Below are positions 1 to 11,765 of a stretch of 64,000 bases of DNA, piece by piece. A program made the position numbers and the translations under genes. The stretch spans positions 2,286,001 to 2,350,000 of the forward strand of contig WPIO01000035.1 of the NCBI GenBank assembly GCA_009760855.2. The letters are read 5' to 3'. The notes below the pieces were generated by a model. The model made no database searches. It was not told where the DNA came from and saw nothing but the letters and a program-made list of their open reading frames with translations. This stretch comes from Cristatella mucedo (taxonomy: Eukaryota; Bryozoa; Phylactolaemata; Cristatellidae). Position 1 is the stretch's first letter; the number at the start of each line of letters is the position of its first letter.

Positions 1-829
1 ACAGGGATACAGCATCCCAGATGGTCCATGCATTTTGATTGATGACAGCTGATCTCGGTCCATGTAAATCACCACTTGCAAGTATTCCGGGCTGTGGAAC
101 AAGGCATTTAGAGTTAGTGAACAATTCTGGAGCCCGGCTTGTCTGTCTTGAGCGCGGTGGTTGCCAAATCTATTACGCCACCTCTCACGGATCAGCACTG
201 GCTCCCCATAGATCAGCATTGCGACTTCGAGGTCAAGGCATTCACTTTTAGTCCCCTTCGTTCTCCATGCACCAGCCTTTTTAATCTGAATTACTTCCTA
301 ATCAGGCTAGGCAGCGTATCACTGGTTCTCGTTACTCATGCCGTTTAGCTGTGCCTTGAACCGACCTTTAATCCATTGGATACCGTGCCTTTTCCTGTGT
401 GTATTCCAAAAGCCTGAAAGATTTGTCCCGACTGATGCCCCGAAAGCTCCCGACAAGAAAAGCTAAATCCGACGTTTTCTTTACAGCATTTTCTTGGTCA
501 ATGTAAAAAAGTCTATGGTGTGCTTATTTATACATGCGAGCACTGTCTATGTTATCACTAACCAATGACAAGCATCGTAAATTGCTTAGATAGAGATATT
601 CATTTATCTAAGAAGCGATAAAAATGTTTATTTATTGTTAATATTATTTTGCTACATTTTCGCAATTGAACAATATCACCACATCTCCTTGATTGTCTTT
701 TAAGAAGAGGCTCAAAACTCACATGCTACTTGATTTCTTTATCTTGATTTATTTATTCTTTATCGCAAATGTAAACTGCATAGAAAAAGGTTCAGTTCTC
801 TGAGGATGCTATAAAAAAATTATCATTCA
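1..829 (+). mobile_element. LINE (CR1/L2-like) 3' fragment, degraded
   Basis: The + strand decays from the C-terminal part of the LINE polyprotein seen in better copies in this window. At about 100-200 it reads a diverged version of the LQLVQNSAARLVCRE region, then the LHWLP block, and near 430-500 a remnant of the KAWNSLP and LTTFKKKL region. The end, at about 765-829, is the family's 3' hairpin (a GCGCC-like arm, a TCTCTGAG loop side, then an AT-rich tail). The copy runs off the left edge of the window. Many substitutions suggest it is old. Confidence 0.7.
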
Positions 830-844
830 AAATCTAACAAATAA

Positions 845-1625
845 CAGTAATCATAATATATTTGTTATTATAGTGCCCTGGGAGAACTCAATCGCTTTCT
901 AGGCACGTTGCATTTGCTGCAAAGACAGCATCATCGATTGGTTAGTGGCAGCATGCTCAATGATAACGAGTGCAACATGGTTAGAGGTGACATGCACAGG
1001 GTCAGCATGCAAGTACGGTTAGTGGCAGAATGCCCAGTGTCAGCAGGCATAAGCTCACAAAAGACGGATCCCATGGACCCACTAAATGCTGCGATAAACA
1101 GGTGCATTTTTAATTTCTTTTTAAATGTGGTCTGGTCAGGGGATTTCGTGACGGAAGTCGGGAGTGATTACTAGGCTTTGGGAGTATACGAACTAAAGGT
1201 GTGGTCTACAAAGGATTTGAGATTTGTACGAAGTATTGTTAAACACGTAGATTCCGAAAAAACAGGTGGAACGATGCTTAGCCTGGTTTGGGAGAGGATC
1301 GGATAAGTAGGCTGGAGCCAAAGAATGAAGGGACCTGAAAGTGTGTGATTAAACCTTGAACTCGATGAGTTACTTGTCTGGGAGCCTGTGCAGGTCGGCG
1401 AGAAGTGGTATGATGTGGCAACTTTGACACTCCGAAAGACGAGTCTAGCTTCAGAGTTTTGCACAAGTTGTAAGCACCTGATTACAGAGGCTGGTAGACC
1501 AGCAAGCAGTAAGTTACAGAAGTCAAGACGGGATGTCACAAATGCATGGACAAATTGAGATGCGGTCTGTCTCTCTAAACAAGCCCGAGTTTTAGCGATG
1601 TTACGTAGCTGAAAGTTGGCAAACT
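845..1625 (-). mobile_element. LINE (CR1/L2-like) 3' fragment
   Basis: Minus-strand copy of the same LINE. The 3' hairpin lies at about 870-925 (AGTGCCCTGGGAGAACTCAA on the + strand). The minus-strand reading at 1171-1539 gives TSRLDFCNLLLAGLPA and then LQLVQNS, the usual C-terminal end of these polyproteins, with frame changes after it. It breaks off near 1625 at the position corresponding to the QLHNIAKI stretch. It lies tail to tail with the copy at 1-829. Confidence 0.75.
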
Positions 1626-1829
1626 ATCATATATTATATTACTTGCAGCATTTTACAAGTTCTAGGAAATTGCCCGGTGCTAAATAATGCGGGAACTATA
1701 AAATATCATTAGTCAATCAGGATGCCTTACTTCCAGCAGATATACACACCCTTAAACTGGACAGGCTTCTCAAATAGTGCAGCACAAGCATAAACTATTA
1801 TTATTTTCACTAATATTATCGATTTGCAG

Positions 1830-2031
1830 AAACAACACCACCAACGTGGACACCTATCGTCCTAGTTTGATCACTATTAAGTACGAGTCGTTCTCGGAGT
1901 TGGACTGGCAGGCGACAAAGGTAACTCTGCGAGGCCAACTGAGTCGTGCGGATGTGGCAGCTGTAGACCAGCAATACTCAGTAACTGTAGAGTCCATGCT
2001 GACCAGGTTGCCAAAGTTAGCTGTCACCTAG
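1830..2031 (+). CDS. Possible exon, unassigned
   Basis: A pyrimidine-rich acceptor (ATTTGCAG) ends at 1829 and is followed by an open frame reading NNTTNVDTYRPSLITIKYES and on to a stop at 2029-2031. A donor-like CAAAG/GTAACT sits at 1920/1921, so an exon of 91 nt is also possible. The residue mix looks protein-like but I recognise no family, and nothing nearby joins it to a gene. It may be chance. Confidence 0.18.
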
Positions 2032-3289
2032 TTAGTTAAAATTAATCAAGCACCAGTGTAGTTAGATCTTTTTCCACTGTGTTTGCCGACCGCATTCAGT
2101 AACCTGAAAACCAAGACCGAACACTGGTTCTTGATTAATTGTACTCGCCATACCTGTGTGCCGTCTCTCAGAGGTTGTATAGGGCTTTGATCACAGCGGA
2201 CGCTAAGCTTCTAAAGCTTATTCTAAAGCTTAGTGATTGGTAAACATCGAGCACAAGAGGAAAGCAGGCAGTACAGTGTTGGCTGTTAAAGGTGAGACTC
2301 TTTTTTGAGTGTTAAGCATCCGTGGGTTGTTTAGCTCCCTAGAAAGTGGCTGGAAAGCAAGGGAATAGCTGTTGGTCGTCTCAAACTCGTACTGTGGCCT
2401 TGACCAGAGCATATATAGGTCATTCAGCAAGGTTGAGCACCTCCTTAGATATATTGTAGCACTTGACAGCAGGAACGGAATTTCATTTAACGTCGGCAAA
2501 GCCAATTCTGCTTACACGGTTCAGTCAATTAGATTTACTATGTGACCGGAGAAAAATAGCATCGACTATGAAGCCAGCCAATATGGTTCAATTCCGAAAG
2601 GTAGAGATGACTTATGAATATATAGCACATTATTGGTCTTACAAAGGAAAAATAACTGTCCATGCACAACCCATGCCTTGCAAGCCATCAAACACACTAT
2701 CCAACTAATCTTTCATCGTGCAATAACCCGACCTAGAATTAATTAGAATACAGCATCTGCGTAGTACCCTAAGGGAACTAAGCATGATTGCATTTTAGGC
2801 ACTTAAAAAAAAGCTAGAGCGGAACCTATGGCTTCTGAATCCCAAGATCCTACTCCCTTTTTGCTCTAGTCGTTTAAAATTCCATGACTTTGGAACCCAG
2901 ACAGTCAATTTGTTACAGTTGCACTGTTTTTACAGTCCATCAAATCTGCTATGTTTGATGGATTTGCCATCTATGAGTTGTAGGGATCATCGCTAGGCGT
3001 GCCATTATCAAAGGCCATGTCTGTAATCAAGTACTAGGTGGGTCTGTATCCCCTACTAGTCATGCAGTCACCACAGCTCCGTGATGACTGTACGAGGGCT
3101 TTAATCCACTGAAAGCAAATGAGATTTTGGGCGTGGCAAATGTTACCGTTTAAAATCGGCAGTAGGGAAAAGGACAGCTTACAGCTTAATGCAGATTGAA
3201 CAGCTAGGTGTGGAGGATAGATTCACCTGCATATTTGTGTGTCTTTGGCTAGTAACACTGCCAGTGGGCGTTCTCGTCACACGTGCTCA
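2032..3289. other. No gene recognised
   Basis: About 1.25 kb without a convincing exon. Short open frames on both strands lack splice context and family motifs. At about 2200-2232 there is a small AAGCTT-rich inverted repeat of no clear meaning. Confidence 0.5.
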
Positions 3290-3802
3290 CGTACAATTTC
3301 AAGGCTCTGTCACTCACTTTTAGATCCCTCCATTCTTTTTGCTCTAGCCTACCTGTTAGATCTACATTCCCACCATGCTTAGCATCGTACCACCCGCTTT
3401 TCGGAATCTAATTCATTTACCTATACCTAGTTCGAGTCTCAGATCCTATGGAGACAGAGCCTCTTTTTCGTATGCTCCCAAAGCCTGGAACTCACTTCCG
3501 ACTGGCGTCACGACATTACCTGACTTGACCACATTTAAAAAGAAGCTAAATACTCATATATTTTCACAGCATTTAGTGGGTCCATGGGATTTGTCCTAAG
3601 GGACCTTGGTGCTGGCCCTTAGCATGCTGCCGTTAAAAATATTTGCATACTGACCCTGTGCATGTCGCCTCTAACCTTATTATGCTTTGCTGTCATTGAG
3701 CATGCTACCACTAACCATTCGATCACAACTTCAATACAGCTAATGTAAAGTGCCTAGAAAGAGATTGAGTTTTTTAAGGCGCTAGAGCGAATGTTTTCTT
3801 AT
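3290..3802 (+). mobile_element. LINE (CR1/L2-like) 3' fragment
   Basis: The + strand reads LSIVPPAFRNLIHLP, then SYGDRASFSYAPKAWNSLPT and LTTFKKKLNTHIF, the last coding part of the LINE. It is followed by the family 3' UTR, with repeated GCATGCTGAC-like words at 3600-3710, and by the terminal hairpin (AAGTGCCTAGAAAGAGATTG) near 3750-3775. It is truncated at its 5' end near 3290. A second, different LINE piece begins within a few bases of its 3' end. Confidence 0.85.
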
Positions 3803-3811
3803 TAGCACTCT

Positions 3812-4470
3812 ACTGAAACTGCTCTCCTCTGTGTTAACAATGACATTCTACGAGGCAACGATGACGGGAATGTCACTGCTCTACCTCTGCTAGATCTGTC
3901 TGCGGCCTTCGACACCATTGGCCACGATGTTCTGCTTGAACAATTGAGAACAGCGATTGGTCTGGCAGACGAAGCACTGGCGTTGTTTAAATCGTACTTG
4001 TCTGATCGCGTTCAATCCGTGTCGTGTGGGGGTCATGTCTCACACACGAGACCGGTCACCTGCATTGTCCCTCAGGGGTCTGTACTCGGTCCCTTGCTGT
4101 TCTCCATTTATACTCAACCTCTTGGGAAAGTGATTTAGGCCCATGGAATAGGATATCACTTTTACGCTGACGATACTCAGCTGTATTTGTCATTCAAACC
4201 GTTGGAATCTGCTGCAGCAACTGAGAAACTGAATGCTTGCCTTGCCGACGTTAGATCATGAATGTCGGAAATCTTCTTGAAATTAAATGACGATAAAACC
4301 GAACTGCTGCTCATAGGACACATTAAGCGAGTGGCTGGATTAAAATGCTTTGCTCTTCTAATAGGTGATGCTATTGTGCGACCATCACCACGTGCTCGAA
4401 ATGTAGGTGTCATTTTCTGCAGAATATGTAGGCCTTACGTTTTCTCTATAGGCAGTACATGCTATTTGGC
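3812..4470 (+). mobile_element. LINE reverse transcriptase core, second subfamily
   Basis: The + strand encodes the palm of a non-LTR reverse transcriptase: STETALL, then LDLSAAFDTIGHDVLL (about 3886-3935), LFKSYLSDRVQ, VPQGSVLGPLLFSIYT (about 4067-4115), HFYADDTQLYL with the catalytic ADD (about 4157-4190), and FLKLNDDKTELLL (about 4273-4311). In-frame stops follow GKVI and the ADVRS segment, so the copy is dead. Its sequence differs clearly from the copy at 14,851-16,200, so at least two related LINE lineages are present. Confidence 0.88.
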
Positions 4471-4597
4471 TGTGCAGCAGAAGTAGGAAAGGAATGCAAA
4501 TACTGGCGCTGGGTCAGTAATAGCCACGTTGACTGAAGTCGGGTTGATCAGGACTCTTCTCGAATCATTTACAGGAATATCTTTGCTCCAAAAAAGC

Positions 4598-4755
4598 TTA
4601 GCTGATGCAACAGCCTCATAGATATTGAGCACAAGAGTCTTGTCGGCTGTCGCCACGGATCGGAGTTGGCAATAAAGAATTGCACAACTGCAAGATTCAA
4701 ACCCACGACCTTGCTAGTGAAGAGCGAGCACCTTATCTCATGGGCTGCCCTAAGA
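4598..4755 (-). mobile_element. tRNA-derived SINE, minus copy
   Basis: Read on the minus strand, this has a tRNA-like head: an A-box region in the complement of GAGCGAGCACCTTATCTCATGGGC, and a B box seen on the + strand as AAGATTCAAACCC near 4700. The head is followed by the shared SINE body (complement of GCAATAAAGAATTGCAC and of the AACAGCCTC end). The same body recurs at 5.3, 12.4, 21.7, 37.6, 50.2 and 51.2 kb. Confidence 0.6.
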
Positions 4756-5261
4756 TATGCAAATTAATAGTAAAAGCCATATTAACAGAACTGCATTGAC
4801 GGCTATTGTAATGGGAAAAGTGCTGCTCCAAGATTTTACTTGACATTCTAGGATTTAATTTGTTTAATCAATATTTACAATAATTTCAAAATCTGCTTCA
4901 ATGTTCTTAACCCAGGAGTGATATAATATCATCAGCGTTAGAATATCTGATTACGTAGAATTCCTCTAATGTTTGAATGCGAATGCACATTTGAATTGCA
5001 AGTTTATAAAGAAGCTCCAGTCATTATAACTGCTATTGCCAGCAACCGCAAAGCATATTCATGACTTTATTTACCCAGAGTCGTATGTGTGTGGGTAACT
5101 TCAAAGTGCAGCTGCTTTGATAGGAACCTTTAAATGGCTAATATGTATGGTCCTATATACCGTGAATGATAGGATTAATTTTTTATTTGTTTGTTGCAGG
5201 AAGAGAATGGAATCTCGATCCGTGTGCTTTATGAATTCCTGGACAGGAAGCAACGATGAAT
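4756..5261. other. No gene recognised
   Basis: An AT-rich stretch of about 500 bases with no exon-like frame, tRNA or repeat match that I can see inside the window. Confidence 0.5.
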
Positions 5262-5425
5262 TAGGCCGTGATAGCCCAGGAGGTAAGGTGCTCGCTCTTC
5301 ACGACCGACGTTGGTTGTTTTATTTCTTTATTACCAGCTGCAAGGGGTGCTGATAGTCGTTTAGGCTCTTCTTCAGCCGCTATACGCATAATGCTGTTGA
5401 ATCGGCCAATATTTTTCTCAATAGC
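5262..5425 (+). mobile_element. tRNA-derived SINE, plus copy
   Basis: The head at 5270-5310 (TAGCCCAGGAGGTAAGGTGC) matches the A-box side of the SINE. The body follows as TTATTACCAGCTGCAAGGGG, then TGATAGTCGTTTAGGCTCTTC, as in the copies at 21.7 and 50.2 kb. The region between the A and B boxes is shortened, so the copy is diverged or internally deleted. Confidence 0.55.
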
Positions 5426-5659
5426 AGTGACAATTAAGTCATCATGCTTATTCAAGTATGCAAAAGCCAATACGTGCCTTGGGTAGACCAGCATCTAAAA
5501 GCACACAAGCAGTGCCAAGGGTCGCTTCTTATAAGGGCCCCTGGTTGGTGACATGCACTAAATCCTGTCAAAATGACTCCATTTAATGGAAAACAACACT
5601 AAAGACAATCTCGCTTCGGTAAAGGGAAAGCCGGGTAGAAAAGATGGTTCTTCAGCTTC

Positions 5660-6010
5660 GACTTAAGCAAAGTCAATCCATGTGATGACTACAGCGGGAC
5701 GCGAGTTCCAGAAGCCCGATCACCAAAAAATAGTGGTGTAGTGCTAAAAACGGCAAGATAGCTAGAAGTCGATTATCTGGTAGTGTGAGAGCACTCTGGA
5801 GGTGCAAGGAAGTCGTATGGGAACTGAATAAAAGCAAGTGAAGTGATCTGCATGCCATAGAAGGTCATGAAGTCAATTTAATGCTTGATATCGAGTCAGT
5901 GAAGCTCAGACAGTCAGTGAAGCCATATGATGAGGCAGATACACCGCTGACAGATTATGCGAGCTGCTCGGTTTCGCACCAGTTGCAGATGATTGAGGGT
6001 ACATTGAGTT
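5660..6010 (-). mobile_element. Old LINE 3' fragment, other subfamily
   Basis: The + strand has wording that, on the minus strand, resembles the C-terminal part of LINE polyproteins: a region like FGDRAFWNSR (GCGGGACGCGAGTTCCAGAA on the + strand) and, at about 5960-5990, a LQLVRNRAA-like stretch. The frame is broken and the match is short, so this is a tentative call. Confidence 0.35.
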
Positions 6011-7189
6011 ACAAAACTAAAATGTAATCGTGCATACACTTGTATTTTCTGGCTTGGAGGCGTTTGGTTTAGGGTTTAGTGTTACGATTTTAGGGAGAAT
6101 ATTTAAGCTAAAAAAGATAACACGAAAGTTTTTATTGATCGTAAATATACGCAGAGGCTTACGACCATGCTAAGCAGTCTGCTGTGGTACTGTGCCCATA
6201 GCAGGAAGTACGCTGGTTCTATGAACAAACGACTAGGTATTGGCTGGGTAAATTGCGGTAGAGCACGGTGAATGTCAAAACGTGGAGCACCAGATAGACG
6301 TAAATTTCTGATTCGCACATGTAGCTGCAAGGTAGCTGAATTGAAATTTTATAAATTCACAATACTTTGAACCTAAATTGTTCTTCGGCGATTTTTCAAG
6401 GCAATCCAGTGGTTTTCGCTCTAGTATTGCAGTCGCCCGAAGTGACAATTGGCACTTCCCACCATTTCATCTTCCTCTGAGACCAACTGAGTTAGATTAC
6501 TGGAAAGCATGAGAGCTACTTTGAGTTAGCGCGACCGTCAGGAAGTCTTGCAGTGCCTGCTTTTGGTAATCTTAAAAAGAGCATAAATAGGATCCCCCGA
6601 TTATTCCTAATGGAGGATGGGGTTACTACATAGTTAATATAAACTCTAAGCTTGGAATTCGTGGTGCGGGCTCCATTATCAAGGGAGCTGACACTCAAGC
6701 CCGCCTACGAAAGCAAAGTTAAAGTTTTCCATGATTTTACACAGGTGTAAACCACTAATTTTATAAGAGTTCTAGGGACGATGTTTAATAGCACTTATCT
6801 ACAGCCAGTGAAAATAAAAGCGTTGGCCCCTTTTATATGTCTGCTTAGTTATGTAAGCGACCACTTAGCAGAAATTAACGCTGGAGTAGGCAGCGGTAGA
6901 TTCTAGAAACAGGAGTAGATGATTAAGAGACCCGTTTTCCGTTTTTTTTGACGAAGGTCAAATTTTACACGTGCAAATATACGACAATGAGAGTTTAAAA
7001 TATTGAAGGTGTCTCTGCGGGAGGACTAGAGATACAACCATAGGTGACCCAAGGATTTATCTACGGGTGCAAGACCCGCGAGAATTTCTTGTAAGCGGGA
7101 CAAGATCAGCAAATAAAGAAAATTCTAGTGCACCGCCACGGAATTCATTTGACATGAACTCGGCGGCTACTTGTTGCATGGAAGTCGGA
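6011..7189. other. No gene recognised
   Basis: About 1.2 kb with only short chance frames. No splice-bounded coding stretch or repeat match was seen. Confidence 0.5.
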
Positions 7190-7440
7190 CATTGTGTCTT
7201 AGTCGGTTAAGGTCGGAGGAAGTAGGAATAGGGGTAAGACAGGTCACTGCCCTCTATGAGGGAGGAGGGCAAATGTCACCCTGCACCCCCTGGCCTCGCA
7301 ACTGGATGCGATAGGTTAGTGGCCTAACCTGAGACTTGGGCGCTAACCAAATTTTGGTTAGAAAGATGACCAATGGGCTGAGGCCCTTGAGCTGACCTAA
7401 AAAGGTATATTGAGGCAACAAGGTGCCCTGCCACTATCGT
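7190..7440. repeat. GC-rich block with short hairpins, unknown
   Basis: This 250-base stretch is richer in GC than its neighbours and holds several self-complementary words: CCCTCTATGAGGGAGGAGGG, GGTTAGTGGCCTAACC, and CTAACCAAATTTTGGTTAG (9-base arms around one centre base). It could be part of an old mobile element or a structured RNA. No coding frame or known family is visible. Confidence 0.3.
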
Positions 7441-9429
7441 TCACTTTTTGGCTACCAATGACAAAGTTATAGATCAGTAATAATGTGTCAGTTCTTTAAG
7501 TCGAGGGAGAAACGATACAGAATTCGTAACGAGCCCCGCACCATTCAAAATGCGCTCCATATATTTAAGCAGCCAATATAAGGCGCGTTCGCCAGACTGG
7601 CATGTGCAAAAATCTACACTGAGGTACGATACGAGAAAGTGTCGGCTAGAAGTATGCAATATACGTAATGCACGAAGGAGAACGTAAACGACAGAATACT
7701 AAAGAGAACGAGACGAGAGACGATGTCAGATAGCCAGAAAATGGAGCATAGGAAGAAATTGGACTGAACATTATAGTCCGGGCTTAATTGACTTTTACCG
7801 GAAGTGTAGACGCTTAATGCGACATGGTCAAGTCTGCCGCTTTCGTTGGTGTACTCCAGGTTAACCTTATTATGCAAGCTGACGAATGGGGATCACAACA
7901 GGCTATGTAATTTACAACAACCTTCCGGGATTCATCTGTTAATTAAACTAGAAAGAATACTTATTTTATAGGTCAATGTCAGTACATGTACAACGATGGC
8001 TTTTAGCACGTGCTGGGAGTTGCCGGTTCCCAAAAATTCTGTAAGATTCACGAGCACGACTACAGGGATACTAATACCCCTTTGTAAAAGTACATGCAGG
8101 TCTATAAGCTTGACTGAAATGCATGTACCAGCAGGTGTGTCAAGGTTCAGTAAGTTTAACGGATATACGAGTTGTGGGAACTGGAGGTAAAATCCTACTT
8201 GAAGGTGCTGTTTTCTGTGGGCTGGTGGGAGTAACAAAAAGAAGTACAAATTTCCTGCGGACCTGAGACTGGTGATACTTGGTAATGTAGGCTATCGGTC
8301 CAATCTTCCCCAACCCCTATGTGCCGTCAAACGCTACCTGCAGAGCTAATAGCTAAACCAATATCCTAGCAAACATCCAACTTCCAGAAAGATTCAAACC
8401 AAGAACAACGGCGTCCAGAATCGCCGCTCTCCACCATCCGCAAGGTCAGCATTCTAATCATCGTCAAAATTACTGGCAACTGACTTTGGCTTTTTCTATA
8501 AGTTATGGTGTCCCTTGGAGTTCAGACACGGGACAGATTCCAAGATCAATAGAGGTGTAGCTGTAATTTCCTGCTCTGTTGAGGTAAATAATGCTGTACT
8601 CAGAATAGTATTTGGAAAACTGCATTAAGATGTTCATGGATTGTTACGACTATTTTGTAGCGAAAATAACGCTGGAGATATTAGCTGCTAGATGGGGAAG
8701 GACAAGCAGGATGTAGACACTCGAAACAGTAAAGATTCTTCGGCACTATTCTCAAAAGTGCTTGCCTCCTTAGTAGTTATCTGCCCTGGCTAGTTAACAT
8801 ACATGCAGTGTGTCTTCTAGAAGGAGAGAAGGCTTTGAGTCTATGGTATTTCCCTTCAACCTGACATCCTGCAGCTGTAGTAATATTTAAGTAAATCACA
8901 AGTTCACTCTTGGCCGGAAAATGCCATTATTCAAAGCATCTTACACGTGATGTAAAAGACACTAAGCACATGTTTTAAAGCCTTTTAACGGTTTCAAGTG
9001 CTTACTACTCTACTTTATTAGATTATGCAAAGCTTGGTAGAAATGATAATCGGCTTTGACACCATTGAATCTTGAAATTTAAATATCCGAGAGAAGCTTT
9101 TAAAGCAACGAATGAATATAAAAACGATAAGAATGATGATGAGACATTTCATATAGCTCCCTCAGCGAACTAACTCTTTTTGGGCACTTCACATTTTCTT
9201 GAAGAGAAGCTCATCAATGGGGTAATGCCAAAAATGTGAGCGAAAAACTAAATTCACAAAACCTGACATGAATTGAGACATTAGTTAGGTATATTTTCCG
9301 ACGATAGGCGGCGCAATCTTCTTGACGCAAGATCAATTTGTTAATAAGATAGCGACGGCATTTTATGCTTCTGCCAGCCTCTGGTCTGCTTATGTCGAAA
9401 TATCAATGAAAAGATGCACAGAATGAGCA
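7441..9429. other. No gene recognised
   Basis: About 2 kb of mixed composition. The longest minus frame (7932-8249) begins with a hydrophobic run but has no family motif or splice context. Nothing else is supportable. Confidence 0.45.
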
Positions 9430-9570
9430 AGCATGAGCACAGAAAGAAAAAATGCACACGAATTCAGAAAATGCTGTGAGGAATATTAGCGGTTCTAGCT
9501 TCGTTTTATATGCAGTCAAATCAGGGTATTTTGCCACGTCATATATAGGCGCGACTTCTGGATTGAATAG
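9430..9570 (-). mobile_element. LINE scrap
   Basis: The minus strand reads YPDLTAYKTKLEPLIFLTAFS, close to the SPDLTTFKRNLKTYLFRTAFS end of the LINE polyprotein found elsewhere in the window. Only this short block survives. Confidence 0.4.
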
Positions 9571-10438
9571 AAACCCATAATGCAAGTACAATAAGAAAGC
9601 TTTACGAGTTTTTAGATTAATTGCCCTTTTAACAAGTAAGTTAGCCACAGCAGTGCCGCGTTGTCTAATTTAATTTATACAGCCAGCCTTTGTCTATAAT
9701 TAAATTACATTAAGTTAAAGCCAAATCAGGTTACAGTTACGACTTCCAATGCTCTTTCGAGAGCAAGGGGGAATGTGCCATTGGAGTAGGTCACTGGTTC
9801 GTTGACTTGCTTTGAGGACCACAAGCCTGCCGAAGACGACAGACCGAAAAATGTTTAATTGGTATAGCATACTGAAGTTTCCTTAATAATGAGCTAACAT
9901 GTCTTTGATGCGCTTTGACACCGTTGCTATCAGCCATATTTATATGTTGAGAACATATATTTTACCTCTAACCATAATTATTTGGCAAGCAGTCTTCCGA
10001 ATTGACTATTTTGAATTCATCCGACAACAAAAGCTTCCAATAGTCGCAGTAGTCCATCACTCCAGGTATCGACTCCTCCTTTATCTTGGATTTCTCTGAT
10101 CTCATTTGATTCTGTGTACCAGAAATAGAACTTTTGTCGTTATTGTTAATTTTAAAATTAATTTTAATAACTTGTCTGTTTCCATAAGCCCCGAATTTCC
10201 TGCACTGACTGACTCCCTTTATCTCATGGCTCATGTTCACCAAACAACTCATATTAAGGATCGCACACTCGTCTGAATTTCCCCTTTATTTATATGCTAT
10301 TATCACCAATTATTAATACATTCTGTTTTTATGACCAAAGGGAGATTTAATTCAGCCCATCGTGTGTGCCCTTACCCAAAACTAAATTCACATGTGAACC
10401 TTGCAACCATAAGACCCACGACATCGCTGGTTTCCGAG

Positions 10439-10440
<2 letters not shown>
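9571..10440. other. No gene recognised
   Basis: AT-rich intergenic-looking sequence. No exon or repeat call was made. Confidence 0.45.
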
Positions 10441-10473
<33 letters not shown>

Positions 10474-10506
10474 TTATTCATTCATTTATTTTTATTTATA
10501 TATATT
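10441..10506. repeat. (TA)n / TTTA low-complexity tract
   Basis: An alternating TA microsatellite of about 28 bases is followed by imperfect TTTATT repeats. The Tyr-Ile open frames through it are an artefact of the repeat. Confidence 0.9.
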
Positions 10507-10599
10507 GCACCTGCTCTCTTGCTGCTCAATCCATCTTCCGACCGTTATCCCTGGTAGAATGAGAGGTACACAACATCTAAATTAGTCCTTGACATCCTG

Positions 10600-11185
10600 T
10601 CTCAACTTCTAAAACTCAATGCATGCTGATCTACCATGCCACATCCGACCACTTCCAGCAGAACGTTTGTTCTCAGTCAATTAAGGCATCGACTTCCAGG
10701 TTCTGTTGAGCATTTTTAGGTCCCTGGATTCTTTGTATTTAGCCAACCTATCAAACTTACCCCTCGCTAGACTAGGCGTCGTACCGCCTGCTTTTTGGAA
10801 TCAAATCGTTTAACTACACCTTGCACGAAGTTCAAATCTTTTCAAGACCGCGCCTTTAGTTCGTAAGCTCCCAAGGCCTGGAACTCACTCCCGACTGACG
10901 TCACGAAACCCCATGACTTGACATTTAAAATTAAACTAAAAACGCATATCATTTAGTTGGTCCTTGTGATTCGTCTTTTGCGTGCATATGGGTGCTGACG
11001 CTATGCATGCTGCCACTAACCACATATGCATGTTGACATGGTGCATGCCACCCCTAACCATGTAATGCTTTTTGACATTTTATTTTCCTTTGATCGAGGC
11101 TTCTTTTACAGTTTCTATTATGCACTCAGAAACACATCAAGTTCTCTGATGGCACTAAAAAAATGTTGTTAATTATATTTCTAGT
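10600..11185 (+). mobile_element. LINE (CR1/L2-like) 3' fragment, degraded
   Basis: The + strand keeps recognisable pieces in order: GACTTCCAGGTTCTGTTGAG (the IDFKVLS region), CTAGGCGTCGTACCGCCTGC (the RRTTR/IVPPAF region), GCTCCCAAGGCCTGGAACTC (APKAWNSL, about 10,866-10,885) and the 3' UTR words GCATGCTGCCACTAACCACA. A weak terminal hairpin lies at about 11,120-11,160. Small indels break the frame throughout. Confidence 0.75.
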
Positions 11186-11765
11186 CTCATACTGGTCCTT
11201 TAACGAATGATTTATTGGTTCATCCAGTACATAACCCTACGCACTTGCAAGCCTGCCACTTGCACTTGCCTCCGGTTGAATACAGAGAGCAGCTAGGTTA
11301 CTGCTCAAGCTTCTGGTTGCAGAGATCGTCCTGTCATACTCCAGAGTATGACGTTGCAATGGCCCAATGCTGATGGCTTATCGATTAACGATCCTTGGCA
11401 GCCTCTCAATTTGGGAATACAGAGAGCCAAAGAAGTGTTGTAACAAGGCAAATCATTAAAGAAATTAATCGAGTTTTTGTTTCACCAGGCTAAAGCATAC
11501 GCGGTCGTTTCGAGTTTTTCTGAAACTTTGTGTGAGTTGCAAGAGAAAACGTGTATGCATGCAGTGTTCGACCTCTATTCATTTACTTTCACTTCTCCGA
11601 GTTGTACCATTTGTCGATATCGAGCCACAGCTCATTCTCGTCCTTTTTATCCGCAGAGCAATGTGGATGTGTATTCTGAGGCTCAGCACAACAATCTTAA
11701 TCCTAACGCATACAACTAGCAATGCACTCGAACAGACCTCGCCACCGTTATCTCAGCTCCCTATA
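11186..11765. other. No gene recognised
   Basis: About 580 bases with overlapping chance frames (11,477-11,840) and no family motif or good splice pair. Confidence 0.4.
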
